A stretch of 13,362 nucleotides of DNA, taken from positions 1 through 13,362 of the forward strand of contig CAZOMR010000068.1 in the NCBI GenBank assembly GCA_964580655.1, given 5' to 3'. Positions 1-6,195 of this stretch are shown piece by piece. The translations under genes were made by a program, and so were the position numbers. A model generated the notes under the pieces. That model made no database searches and was not told the DNA's origin. It was given only the letters and a program-made list of their open reading frames with translations. This DNA is from CAZOMR01 sp964580655 (GTDB taxonomy: Bacteria; RBG-13-61-14; CAZOMR01). Positions within the stretch are counted from its first letter, which is position 1. Each line of letters begins with the position of its first letter.

Positions 1-20
1 CTCTCCATTTCCAACTGAGG

Positions 21-37
21 CAGGACAAAATGTCCTG
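21..37. promoter_or_regulatory. 17-bp perfect inverted repeat, possible activator site
   Basis: CAGGACA-AAA-TGTCCTG has perfect 7-bp arms around a 3-bp centre. It lies about 190 bp upstream of the sigma-54 element at 218-233, where an enhancer-binding-protein site could sit. No T-tract follows it, so it does not look like a terminator. Two copies of TTTTTCAGA (58-66 and 89-97, 31 bp apart) lie just downstream. The symmetry is seen directly; the role as an upstream activator site is inference, and it could also belong to a gene to the left of the window. Confidence 0.4.
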
Positions 38-148
38 ATTTACAGAAGCTTTCCCATTTTTTCAGACCCCGGTCACGAGAGCCTGTCGTTTTTCAGATAT
101 GAGAATTTCCCGAAATCGAGAAATTATCTTTGCCGAAAGCCTTTTAAA

Positions 149-161
149 AATCAAGTGATAA
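149..161 (+). promoter_or_regulatory. IHF-like binding site
   Basis: AATCAA-GTGA-TAA matches the IHF consensus WATCAA-N4-TTR with one mismatch in the last triplet, in A+T-rich sequence. It lies between the inverted repeat at 21-37 and the sigma-54 core element, the usual place for IHF to bend DNA and bring a distant activator to the polymerase. The consensus is short and degenerate, so this is only suggestive. Confidence 0.3.
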
Positions 162-217
162 TTTGCGAACTCTTTGAATTTATTGAGCAATTCAAGGTGA
201 TTAGCCTAAGGTCTTTC

Positions 218-233
218 AGGCACGATTTTTGCT
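218..233 (+). promoter_or_regulatory. sigma-54 (RpoN) -24/-12 promoter
   Basis: AGGCACGATTTTTGCT matches the sigma-54 consensus TGGCACG-N4-TTGCW at all positions but the first. The invariant GG (219-220) and GC (231-232) are separated by exactly 10 bp, as required. Transcription would start near 243-246, just before a purine-rich ribosome-binding site (245-255). The promoter would serve the small frame at 260-463 and possibly read on towards the export operon. Sigma-54 control of exopolysaccharide genes is well known in deltaproteobacteria-type organisms. Confidence 0.75.
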
Positions 234-259
234 AAAGTTTCAGAAGAAAGGGGAGAGGC

Positions 260-463
260 ATTAATTCAGAGGGCATCAGCGAGATCATTTTGAACATTCT
301 CAGGCATAACTTAAATGATGCCTCAGAGTCGGAACTATTGTATTTGACAAAAAAGTTGCAAAGCCGGAATGTCCTCAAGCCACAGAAGGGGCTTGCGATA
401 CCCAATGACCGCTCAGGTAGGCTGAGAAGCCGCTATGCGCACAAAGCAGTGGAAGATTTATAG
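260..463 (+). CDS. Small protein downstream of sigma-54 promoter, start uncertain
   Basis: An open frame of up to 67 codons ends with TAG at 461-463 and follows the sigma-54 element closely. The product, from about NSEGISEIILN to RYAHKAVEDL, looks like a natural soluble protein with an amphipathic N-terminal half and a basic C-terminal half. A strong ribosome-binding site (AGAAAGGGGAG, 245-255) sits at normal distance from an ATT at 260, a rare but known initiator in infC. The first conventional start is TTG at 290, with only a weak GAG upstream, giving 57 residues. The frame is closed upstream by TAA at 233-235, so it is not the tail of a longer intact gene, although a decayed remnant is possible. 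I do not recognise the family. A small regulator of the following operon is conceivable but unproven. Confidence 0.4.
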   Translation: MNSEGISEIILNILRHNLNDASESELLYLTKKLQSRNVLKPQKGLAIPNDRSGRLRSRYAHKAVEDL

Positions 464-569
464 GGGACGTTCATACAAACAAGAATATTTGCCAATATTT
501 TAATAAACCCCTTCAAATTGAGCAGATGTTCCAGTTAAAATATTTGATAAATTTTTTTGAACATTTTTC

Positions 570-597
570 TTGACAAAATTTAATGGAATGGTAATAT
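570..597 (+). promoter_or_regulatory. Sigma-70 promoter of the export operon
   Basis: TTGACA (570-575) is a perfect -35 hexamer. It is followed 16 bp later by TAATAT (592-597), a 4 of 6 match to the -10 consensus, in very A+T-rich sequence. Transcription would begin near 604, giving a short leader before the ribosome-binding site of the 11-codon ORF at 629. The A+T-rich stretch at 464-569 upstream contains no gene I can support. Confidence 0.6.
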
Positions 598-628
598 AGG
601 ACAAAATTGCTAACTAGGAGGAACTCGG

Positions 629-664
629 ATGTCATTTTGGGGAAAGGGAAAGATTTGTATATAA
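629..664 (+). CDS. Possible 11-residue leader peptide
   Basis: ATG at 629 follows a consensus ribosome-binding site (AGGAGG, 616-621) with a 7-base gap, only about 25 nt after the predicted sigma-70 start. It encodes MSFWGKGKICI and ends with TAA at 662-664. The initiation signal is as strong as that of the first large gene of the operon, so ribosomes are likely to translate it. The stop lies 6 bp before a perfect palindrome, with the secreted-protein gene starting 52 bp after the stop. This suggests a leader peptide coupling translation to downstream expression. There is no run of a single amino acid's codons as in classical amino-acid attenuators, and I see no terminator hairpin, so the mechanism is open. 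Confidence 0.4.
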   Translation: MSFWGKGKICI

Positions 665-670
665 GAGATA

Positions 671-686
671 TTTTTGGTACCAAAAA
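671..686. promoter_or_regulatory. Perfect 16-bp palindrome, candidate operator
   Basis: TTTTTGGTACCAAAAA equals its own reverse complement over 16 bp. It lies between the leader ORF and the first large gene, about 67 bp downstream of the predicted sigma-70 start. As RNA it would form only a weak six-pair stem with a GUAC loop and no following U-tract, so a protein-binding DNA site, such as a roadblock repressor operator, is a better reading than a terminator. Confidence 0.4.
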
Positions 687-716
687 CACTCCAGCCCCAC
701 CAAGTTCAAGGAGGAT

Positions 717-1325
717 ATGAAAGTGAGGAATCTGTTTTTTGTGATTTCATTTTTAGTCCTGATGCCGCTCCTGGCTACGGGGGTCGTTAGCCCTGTCCCG
801 GACCTGTGCCAGCGAGTGGATATGAAGCCGGTCCTTTCTCTGGAGCAGGTGAGACAGAATGAGCTGGTGGATTTTCTTTGTGAGATAATGGGTCTGAAGG
901 ATAAGCCGGAATGGCCGGCCGATATTTCCGGGATGACTCCGGAAGAGTATTATGAGATGGAAGTGGAGTTGCTTGTGAATTATGGCCTTCCCCCGATTTT
1001 CATGGAAATCGAGCCGTCCAGGATTGCCAACCGTCGCTATTTCGCCTCGCTGATGTTCCAGATAGCAATGGAAGTGGATAAAGAGGTGCAGGCGGACTGC
1101 GCGGATGCAACCACGGAGACTGAGCAACTGCAATGCCTGGTGGATCATGAATGGCTTTATACCAAGGAGGGTCGCATCTACAGGGAAGAGATACTTTCAA
1201 TCCTTTGCAACAAAAGAGAAGAGATTATGGAATTGATTCCTGTGCCGCCGGTTAAGATTTTACCGATTATGCCGGAAGAGTACCTGGAGGCCACCCTGGA
1301 ATCTCCAGCGAGCGAGAGCTTTTGA
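717..1325 (+). CDS. Secreted five-cysteine protein of unknown function
   Basis: This 202-residue protein starts at an ATG preceded by an ideal AAGGAGG. It has a clear N-terminal signal sequence (residues 1-25: basic MKVR, then a hydrophobic core) without a lipobox cysteine, so it is probably released into the periplasm or exported. The mature part is acidic and largely helical, with five cysteines (31, 55, 128, 140, 164) and proline-rich segments near 66-92 and 174-187. It has no transmembrane helix after the signal and no PEP-CTERM or other sorting tail. I do not recognise the family. It is the first large gene of the operon, 46 bp ahead of an outer-membrane barrel gene and followed by a polysaccharide export gene, so a role in assembling or regulating the export apparatus is the natural guess. 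Confidence 0.85.
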   Translation: MKVRNLFFVISFLVLMPLLATGVVSPVPDLCQRVDMKPVLSLEQVRQNELVDFLCEIMGLKDKPEWPADISGMTPEEYYEMEVELLVNYGLPPIFMEIEPSRIANRRYFASLMFQIAMEVDKEVQADCADATTETEQLQCLVDHEWLYTKEGRIYREEILSILCNKREEIMELIPVPPVKILPIMPEEYLEATLESPASESF

Positions 1326-1371
1326 GAAAATTTACCGTTTCGGCACATTGGATGTTGAAGAGGGATAGTTA

Positions 1372-2778
1372 GTGATCAGGCAAAAAAAGAGATTTCTGTT
1401 CAATAGAGTCGTTCCCGGTATCCTTCTATTATTTCTCGCAGGATATGCTCAAGTCCTGAAGGCCCAAAGCCTGGAGATTACCCCCAAACTCTATATTAAA
1501 TATAACCAGAACGACAACATTGACGCTGTAGATGTTGACGACAATGAGGATCCCACCAGGCAAGCCTGGATGGATTACATGCTCGGAATTGAAAGCAAGG
1601 CCAAACAGGTGGATACCGAGGAGGGTCTGGATGTGTCCCTGGGATATGCACAATATATTGACTCCAAGGGAGACATCGAGGATCTCGCTGATATTAGCAC
1701 TGCCAAATACAACTATTTCTCCATTAACGGAAGCGCCTGGTTCATGTATACCGGCCGGAATGTCACCCTGGAGATTCTTGACGACATCATCCGGACGCGA
1801 AGTGTTGAAGAACTTTTCGGCCCCGGCACAAGCGCCCTCGGTAACCGCTATCTTTACACGGACAACATCGCATCCTTGCAGTTGCGCTTTAAGTTAGGCT
1901 CGAAATCCCGGATGTTGCTTCGTTATTCATATGAGATCATGACCTTTGATAAACCGGAGAATGAATTGTTGGAAGAGAGAAAGCCTTCCGATTCATCGGG
2001 ACATCTGGGCTATGCAAGAATGGAATATGATTTCTCACCCAAGACCACAGGCTTCATTGACTTCCAGGGAGGCCAGCGGCTTTTCGAGGAACGCTTGGTA
2101 GTGACCGATTACGATACGGCTACAGTCCCCCCTACAATTCGTGCCACCAAGGATGTCAAGACCGCTGATTACACTTATTATCAGGGCTTGCTGGGTGCCA
2201 GGTACCGTTTCAGCGATAGGACCAGCATGTCGGTCTCGGCCGGGGCTCACACAAAGAGCTTTTTCAACGAGGGAGATTATATTGATCTTGAAAATTATAC
2301 ACTGCCCATCGGCCGTATTACCTTTACCCAACTTGAGGAAAACAGATACCGCATGGATTTGATCGGCGATGCAGGCACCAGCGTGTATGGAATGGACATG
2401 TTTTTTAATTATTACTCCGGGGCCGCCAAGTTCCGATATTACTTTTACCGCAGAATGTCCCTGGAAGTGAGCGGTAATTACCGACAGGACATTTTTGATC
2501 TTGAGGTCAATGACCGGGAAAACCTCTGGGAACATGATCGGGTGGATAATCTCCTTTACTACGGAGCCACATTCAACTGGGATCTTGTCCAGAAGAGAAA
2601 CAGGACATGGTTTGCGATTGAACTCCTCTACAAACATCGCTCGCGTGATTCGAACATTACTGACGAGGATGACTATGTGACCGCCACTTTTGGCGGGCCT
2701 TATGTATCATATAACACCGAGATTGACTACTACGGGGCGCAGGTGGTATTTATGCCCTCGATCCTGATCGGTAAGTAG
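1372..2778 (+). CDS. Outer-membrane beta-barrel protein (BBP2-type)
   Basis: This 468-residue protein starts at GTG with GAGGGATAG a few bases upstream. Residues 1-31 form a signal peptide (MIRQKKRFLF, a hydrophobic stretch, then cleavage after VLKA). The rest is rich in alternating aromatic/polar strands, for example FRYYFYRRMSLEVSGNYRQ and YYGATFNWDLV, with acidic turns, as expected of a beta-barrel of 14 to 18 strands in the outer membrane. The overall character resembles the putative beta-barrel porin 2 family (BBP2_2), which commonly sits beside exopolysaccharide export genes. The family assignment is from general appearance, not a search. It lies 17 bp before the Wza-type export gene and probably forms part of the outer-membrane route for, or anchor of, the polymer. 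The C-terminus ends in LIGK rather than the usual terminal aromatic residue. Confidence 0.8.
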   Translation: MIRQKKRFLFNRVVPGILLLFLAGYAQVLKAQSLEITPKLYIKYNQNDNIDAVDVDDNEDPTRQAWMDYMLGIESKAKQVDTEEGLDVSLGYAQYIDSKGDIEDLADISTAKYNYFSINGSAWFMYTGRNVTLEILDDIIRTRSVEELFGPGTSALGNRYLYTDNIASLQLRFKLGSKSRMLLRYSYEIMTFDKPENELLEERKPSDSSGHLGYARMEYDFSPKTTGFIDFQGGQRLFEERLVVTDYDTATVPPTIRATKDVKTADYTYYQGLLGARYRFSDRTSMSVSAGAHTKSFFNEGDYIDLENYTLPIGRITFTQLEENRYRMDLIGDAGTSVYGMDMFFNYYSGAAKFRYYFYRRMSLEVSGNYRQDIFDLEVNDRENLWEHDRVDNLLYYGATFNWDLVQKRNRTWFAIELLYKHRSRDSNITDEDDYVTATFGGPYVSYNTEIDYYGAQVVFMPSILIGK

Positions 2779-2798
2779 ACCAATCAAACCAGGATTTG

Positions 2799-3677
2799 AT
2801 GCGAAACTCACTCTATTACCTTCTCGCAGGAATCCTTTTAATCTGCGGACTCAGTACACGGGCGCAGGAAGATTATATTCTGGGCGAGAGGGATGTGCTG
2901 AATATCACTGTCCTGGGCGAACCAGAGATGTCCACTGTCGTGGGGGTATCCTCTAAAGGAACAATCAGCTTCTGGAGGCTCGGTGAAATCAAGGTGGCGG
3001 GGAGAAGCATCTACGACGTTAGAAATGAGCTGACTGAAAAACTCGCGAAGGACTACCTGAAGGATCCTGTAGTCGAGGTCAAGATCGTGAAGTTTCAGTC
3101 AAAGGAAATCAACATCCAGGGCGCGGTCAAAAGACCGGGAGCATTTGTCCTGGATACCAACCACATGTCCTTTATAAAGCTTCTCTCCCTCGCCGGAGGG
3201 ACGGATGAAGGCACCGGGTCCCATGCTTATATCATCCGCGGTGCGGCAAATCAGTTTGATGACGAAGCCGAGGAAAAAGATATTAACCAGTTGGAAGGCC
3301 GGATTGAGATTGATCTTGTCAAGTTGCTCCGCCAGGGAGACCTCTCAGAGGATAAAATTATCTACGGCGGGGATTTTGTCTTTGTAGCTCCCAAGGGTAT
3401 TGAGGATGTTAATGTCAACTTTATCTGGTTGGAAGGGGAAGTCCGAAAACCTGGGCAGGTATTTTATATGGAAGGCTTGACTGCTTTTCAGGCATGTATT
3501 CGGGCTGGAGGATTAACCGGCATGGCCGCGCTGAACCGGGCAAAGATCAGCCGGAAAACCCCGGATGGAAAAATAGAGATCATCCGGGTCCCGTTGAAAG
3601 ATATTCGTAACGGGAAAAAACCCGATGTCCCTTTACAACCAGGCGACCGGATCACGGTCCCGCAAAGAATCTTCTAA
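2799..3677 (+). CDS. Polysaccharide export protein, Wza/GumB type with SLBB domains
   Basis: This 292-residue periplasmic/outer-membrane export protein has a signal peptide (1-23, ending STRAQ) and a Poly_export domain (about 24-99) opening with the typical YILGERDVLNITVLGEPEMS. Two SLBB domains follow: about 104-197, with NIQGAVKRPGAFVL, and about 209-290, with WLEGEVRKPGQV and LQPGDRITVP. In Wza-like proteins these rings build the exit channel for capsule or exopolysaccharide. The ATG at 2799 is 4 bp from AGGA; the adjacent TTG at 2796 would be too close. Cys16 lacks a proper lipobox, so unlike Wza this one may not be a lipoprotein. There is also no C-terminal transmembrane helix, suggesting that the upstream barrel protein provides the outer-membrane pore. 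Confidence 0.92.
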   Translation: MRNSLYYLLAGILLICGLSTRAQEDYILGERDVLNITVLGEPEMSTVVGVSSKGTISFWRLGEIKVAGRSIYDVRNELTEKLAKDYLKDPVVEVKIVKFQSKEINIQGAVKRPGAFVLDTNHMSFIKLLSLAGGTDEGTGSHAYIIRGAANQFDDEAEEKDINQLEGRIEIDLVKLLRQGDLSEDKIIYGGDFVFVAPKGIEDVNVNFIWLEGEVRKPGQVFYMEGLTAFQACIRAGGLTGMAALNRAKISRKTPDGKIEIIRVPLKDIRNGKKPDVPLQPGDRITVPQRIF

Positions 3678-3743
3678 GTCCCGATCTTTCATCGCCTTTC
3701 CCCAGGTAAAAGCCGGGTTGAAAAGCCGAATGCTGTGGAGAAG

Positions 3744-4859
3744 ATGACCGAGGATAACCAGATTCCTTTCTTGGACCTCAAGGCCCAATTCGCGGGCATC
3801 CGCGAGGAGCTACTCGGTGCTTTGCACCGGGTGGTCGAATCCCAGAACTTTATCCTGGGGCCGGAGGTGGAGGCCTTTGAGGACGAATTGGCTGATTACA
3901 TCGGGACCCGTTATGCTGTTGGCGTTGCCTCAGGCACTGATGCATTAATCCTTACTCTCAGGTCGCTCGGGCTGAGGCCTGGAGACGAGGTTATTACCAC
4001 TCCATACACCTTTTTTTCAACTGTGAGTGCCATCGTATTGGCAGGAGGGAAGCCGGTATTCGCGGACATCGTCCCGCAGACCTTTAACCTCGATCCTGAA
4101 AAGATCAAGGATGTCATCAGTGAAAGGACTCGCGCTATTCTGCCTGTTCACCTTTTCGGTCAGTGCGCGGATATGAAGCCCATTCTGGACATTGCCCGAC
4201 AAAGGGGGCTGTTTGTTCTCGAGGATGCGGCACAGGCCATGGGAGCAGGTTATCAGGGCAGGAAGGCCGGGGCCATCGGGGATGCAGGAGCATTAAGTTT
4301 TTATCCCAGTAAGATACTTGGCGCATTCGGCGATGCGGGCATGGTGGTGACGGATCAAGAGGAGACCTTCCGAAAGATACATCAGCTTCGCATCCACGGG
4401 TCCAGATACGCAAAGGACTACAATACCCTGGGTGTAAACAGCCGACTGGATTCCATCCAGGCCGCTGTGTTGAGGGTGAAGTTGCGTTATCTCAAAAACT
4501 GGATAAGTGCCCGGCAGGAAATCGCGCGCACCTACGATCAGCTCTTCCACGAGAGCCCTGTCAAGACCCCGAAGGTGTCCGACCAATGCGAACATGTCTT
4601 TAACAGCTATGTGGTGAGAGTCAAAAGGAGGGATGAGCTGGTATCCCATCTCAAAGGCAAGGGCATCGGCTGTGCGGTCTATTATCCGGTGCCACTTTAT
4701 CTCATGAGCTGTTTCTCTGCTTTCGCGCCTTTCGCAGGCCTGCCAGAGGCTGAGAAAGCGGCTGGTGAATGTCTCGCCCTCCCGATTTATCCCGAGATGA
4801 CCCGATCGCAATTGGAGCGAGTGGCTTCGGCTGTCCTTGAATTTCTGGAAGGGACATGA
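3744..4859 (+). CDS. DegT/DnrJ/EryC1/StrS sugar aminotransferase
   Basis: This PLP-dependent aminotransferase (371 residues from this ATG) transfers an amino group to a nucleotide-linked keto-sugar, giving an amino sugar for surface polysaccharide. The N-terminus IPFLDLKAQF is typical of the family, as are ASGTDAL (residues 62-68), the PLP-contacting Asp161 in LEDAAQAMGA, and the Schiff-base Lys190 in LSFYPSK. HGSRYAKDYNTLGVNSRLDSIQAA is also characteristic. The length is normal. An in-frame GTG at 3735 would add three residues but has no ribosome-binding site; ATG 3744 has GGAG shortly upstream. The nearest functional types are 3-amino or 4-amino sugar transaminases (FdtB/WbpE-like); the exact substrate cannot be read from the sequence. 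It follows the export genes by about 66 bp and overlaps the next gene. Confidence 0.93.
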   Translation: MTEDNQIPFLDLKAQFAGIREELLGALHRVVESQNFILGPEVEAFEDELADYIGTRYAVGVASGTDALILTLRSLGLRPGDEVITTPYTFFSTVSAIVLAGGKPVFADIVPQTFNLDPEKIKDVISERTRAILPVHLFGQCADMKPILDIARQRGLFVLEDAAQAMGAGYQGRKAGAIGDAGALSFYPSKILGAFGDAGMVVTDQEETFRKIHQLRIHGSRYAKDYNTLGVNSRLDSIQAAVLRVKLRYLKNWISARQEIARTYDQLFHESPVKTPKVSDQCEHVFNSYVVRVKRRDELVSHLKGKGIGCAVYYPVPLYLMSCFSAFAPFAGLPEAEKAAGECLALPIYPEMTRSQLERVASAVLEFLEGT

Positions 4860-5449
4860 TCAGCGGTGTGGTATTTGACATGGATGGCACCATCACAAAG
4901 CCGGTGCTGGACTTCGCGGCAATACGCCGGGAAGTGGGTGCGCCGAAAGAGGGCCCCCCGGTTCTGGAGTTCTTTGAATCCCTGGCCCCGAAAGAGAAGG
5001 CCCGTGCTTTTGAGATACTTCTCCGGCATGAAAGACGCGCCGCGAAAATAGCTGAATTCAATGACGGAGCAGAACAACTGCTTGATTACCTGAAGCGGGA
5101 AAATCTTCCCTGCGGCCTGCTTACTCGAAACGGCGATGCAACCACACGCCAGGTCATGGAAAAGCTGGGACTGGAATTCTCCGTGGTGGTAACACGGGAT
5201 ACAGGTGTGGGCCTGAAGCCCTCGGCAGAGCCACTGCTCTACATAGCGAGAGAATGGCGACTCAAGCCGGAGCAGGTGCTGATGGTCGGGGATTTCCTCT
5301 ATGACATCCTCATGGGAAGACGCGCAGGATGCCGCACCGCGTTTTTAACAAACGGCCAGGCCATCCCGCAAGAGCTTGACGCGGACATGGTAATCACCGC
5401 GCTGGATGAATTGATACCCCTTCTCACCCTGGACCGCTCCACGCAATGA
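4856..5449 (+). CDS. HAD-superfamily phosphatase
   Basis: This 197-residue haloacid-dehalogenase-type hydrolase resembles phosphoglycolate phosphatase. All four HAD motifs are visible: FDMDGT with nucleophile Asp8 and acid/base Asp10, motif II Thr90 in LLTRN, Lys121 in GLKPS, and the metal-binding GDFLYD with Asp146 and Asp150. The segment between motifs I and II (about 15-80) is a helical cap. It should therefore be an active magnesium-dependent small-molecule phosphatase; the substrate is unknown. The ATG overlaps the aminotransferase stop as ATGA, with GGAAGGGAC as ribosome-binding site, so translation is probably coupled. A sugar-phosphate substrate fits the neighbourhood but is inference. 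Confidence 0.9.
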   Translation: MISGVVFDMDGTITKPVLDFAAIRREVGAPKEGPPVLEFFESLAPKEKARAFEILLRHERRAAKIAEFNDGAEQLLDYLKRENLPCGLLTRNGDATTRQVMEKLGLEFSVVVTRDTGVGLKPSAEPLLYIAREWRLKPEQVLMVGDFLYDILMGRRAGCRTAFLTNGQAIPQELDADMVITALDELIPLLTLDRSTQ

Positions 5450-6195
5450 CTCCGCCGTCTCCCCTTTTGAAGCTCCTCAGGCAGAGCGTGGAATGGAGCC
5501 GCGACGCATTCATCATGGCCGGACTCTGCATGGTATGCGCATATCCGTTTTATCATTATCAGGCACATCACCTGATGCCCGGCATTGACGAGCATCTCGC
5601 AAATCCTCATTTCGCCAAGTCCTTCATGCTCTTCCACATGTTGATGACCTTCGGCGCCGCGCTTATATGCAGTATGGTCGGCTTCTTCTACGGCGGGCGC
5701 CTGCGGCTTATCGGCTTCGGGGACATTAGAGACCTCAAGGAGAAAATCCTGCCCTTCCTGGGGCTTGGCCTTTTGCTGATTCCATTTAGCTACCTGCTTG
5801 GTGATGAGCTGATCCTGGCACGGCTTCCGGAGTATTATCCAGGTGAATTATTCACCTCACTGGGTCAACCTCTCATTGTGCTGTCACAAGAAGTGATTGC
5901 GAGATTCGGAATGGTCACGGTCCTTGTCTATTTCTGGCGCTTGTTTGGACTATCCGGTCATCCCTGGCCCGCGACGATAATTGTAGCGGCCTTTACCGGC
6001 TTTCTTGCATGGCTTTCACTCTTAAATCTAGGCCTGATACAGGGCTTCGATATATTAGCGCTCCGGATAGTGATCTCAGCCTTCCTTGCCAACCTCCTGT
6101 TCGGCGAGATATACATCCGCCAGGGACTAATCCCCGCGATTATCGCTCATCTTGGCCTGGAGGGAAAATACCTGATCTATTCGTTTCTTGTTTAG
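5446..6195 (+). CDS. CPBP-like integral membrane protein, degenerate motifs
   Basis: This 249-residue membrane protein has about seven or eight hydrophobic segments. Two regions recall the CPBP (CAAX protease and bacteriocin-processing) family: Gln148-Glu149-V-I-A-Arg153, a variant of EExxxR, and a C-terminal RQGLIPAIIAHLG with His235. In the intact family two glutamates and two histidines form the active site. Here the first Glu is Gln and the FxxxH motif is not evident (GFLAWL near 185-190), so it may be catalytically dead or a diverged relative. It overlaps the HAD gene by ATGA and ends convergently with the MFS gene, the two stop codons overlapping. A membrane chaperone-like or processing role is a guess. 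Confidence 0.75.
   Translation: MTPPSPLLKLLRQSVEWSRDAFIMAGLCMVCAYPFYHYQAHHLMPGIDEHLANPHFAKSFMLFHMLMTFGAALICSMVGFFYGGRLRLIGFGDIRDLKEKILPFLGLGLLLIPFSYLLGDELILARLPEYYPGELFTSLGQPLIVLSQEVIARFGMVTVLVYFWRLFGLSGHPWPATIIVAAFTGFLAWLSLLNLGLIQGFDILALRIVISAFLANLLFGEIYIRQGLIPAIIAHLGLEGKYLIYSFLV

Noticed and set aside
598..612. GGACAAAATTGC as a second sigma-54 element
   Set aside because: The GG-GC spacing is 8 bp rather than the required 10.
2035..2637. 200-codon open frame antisense to the beta-barrel gene
   Set aside because: It lies wholly within a convincing signal-peptide-bearing coding sequence, and has no ribosome-binding site or recognisable motif; a shadow frame.
2844..2849. Lipoprotein signal (Cys16) in the polysaccharide export protein
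   Set aside because: The residue before the cysteine is Ile, not Gly/Ala/Ser, so the lipobox is not satisfied; cleavage by signal peptidase I after STRA or STRAQ is more plausible.
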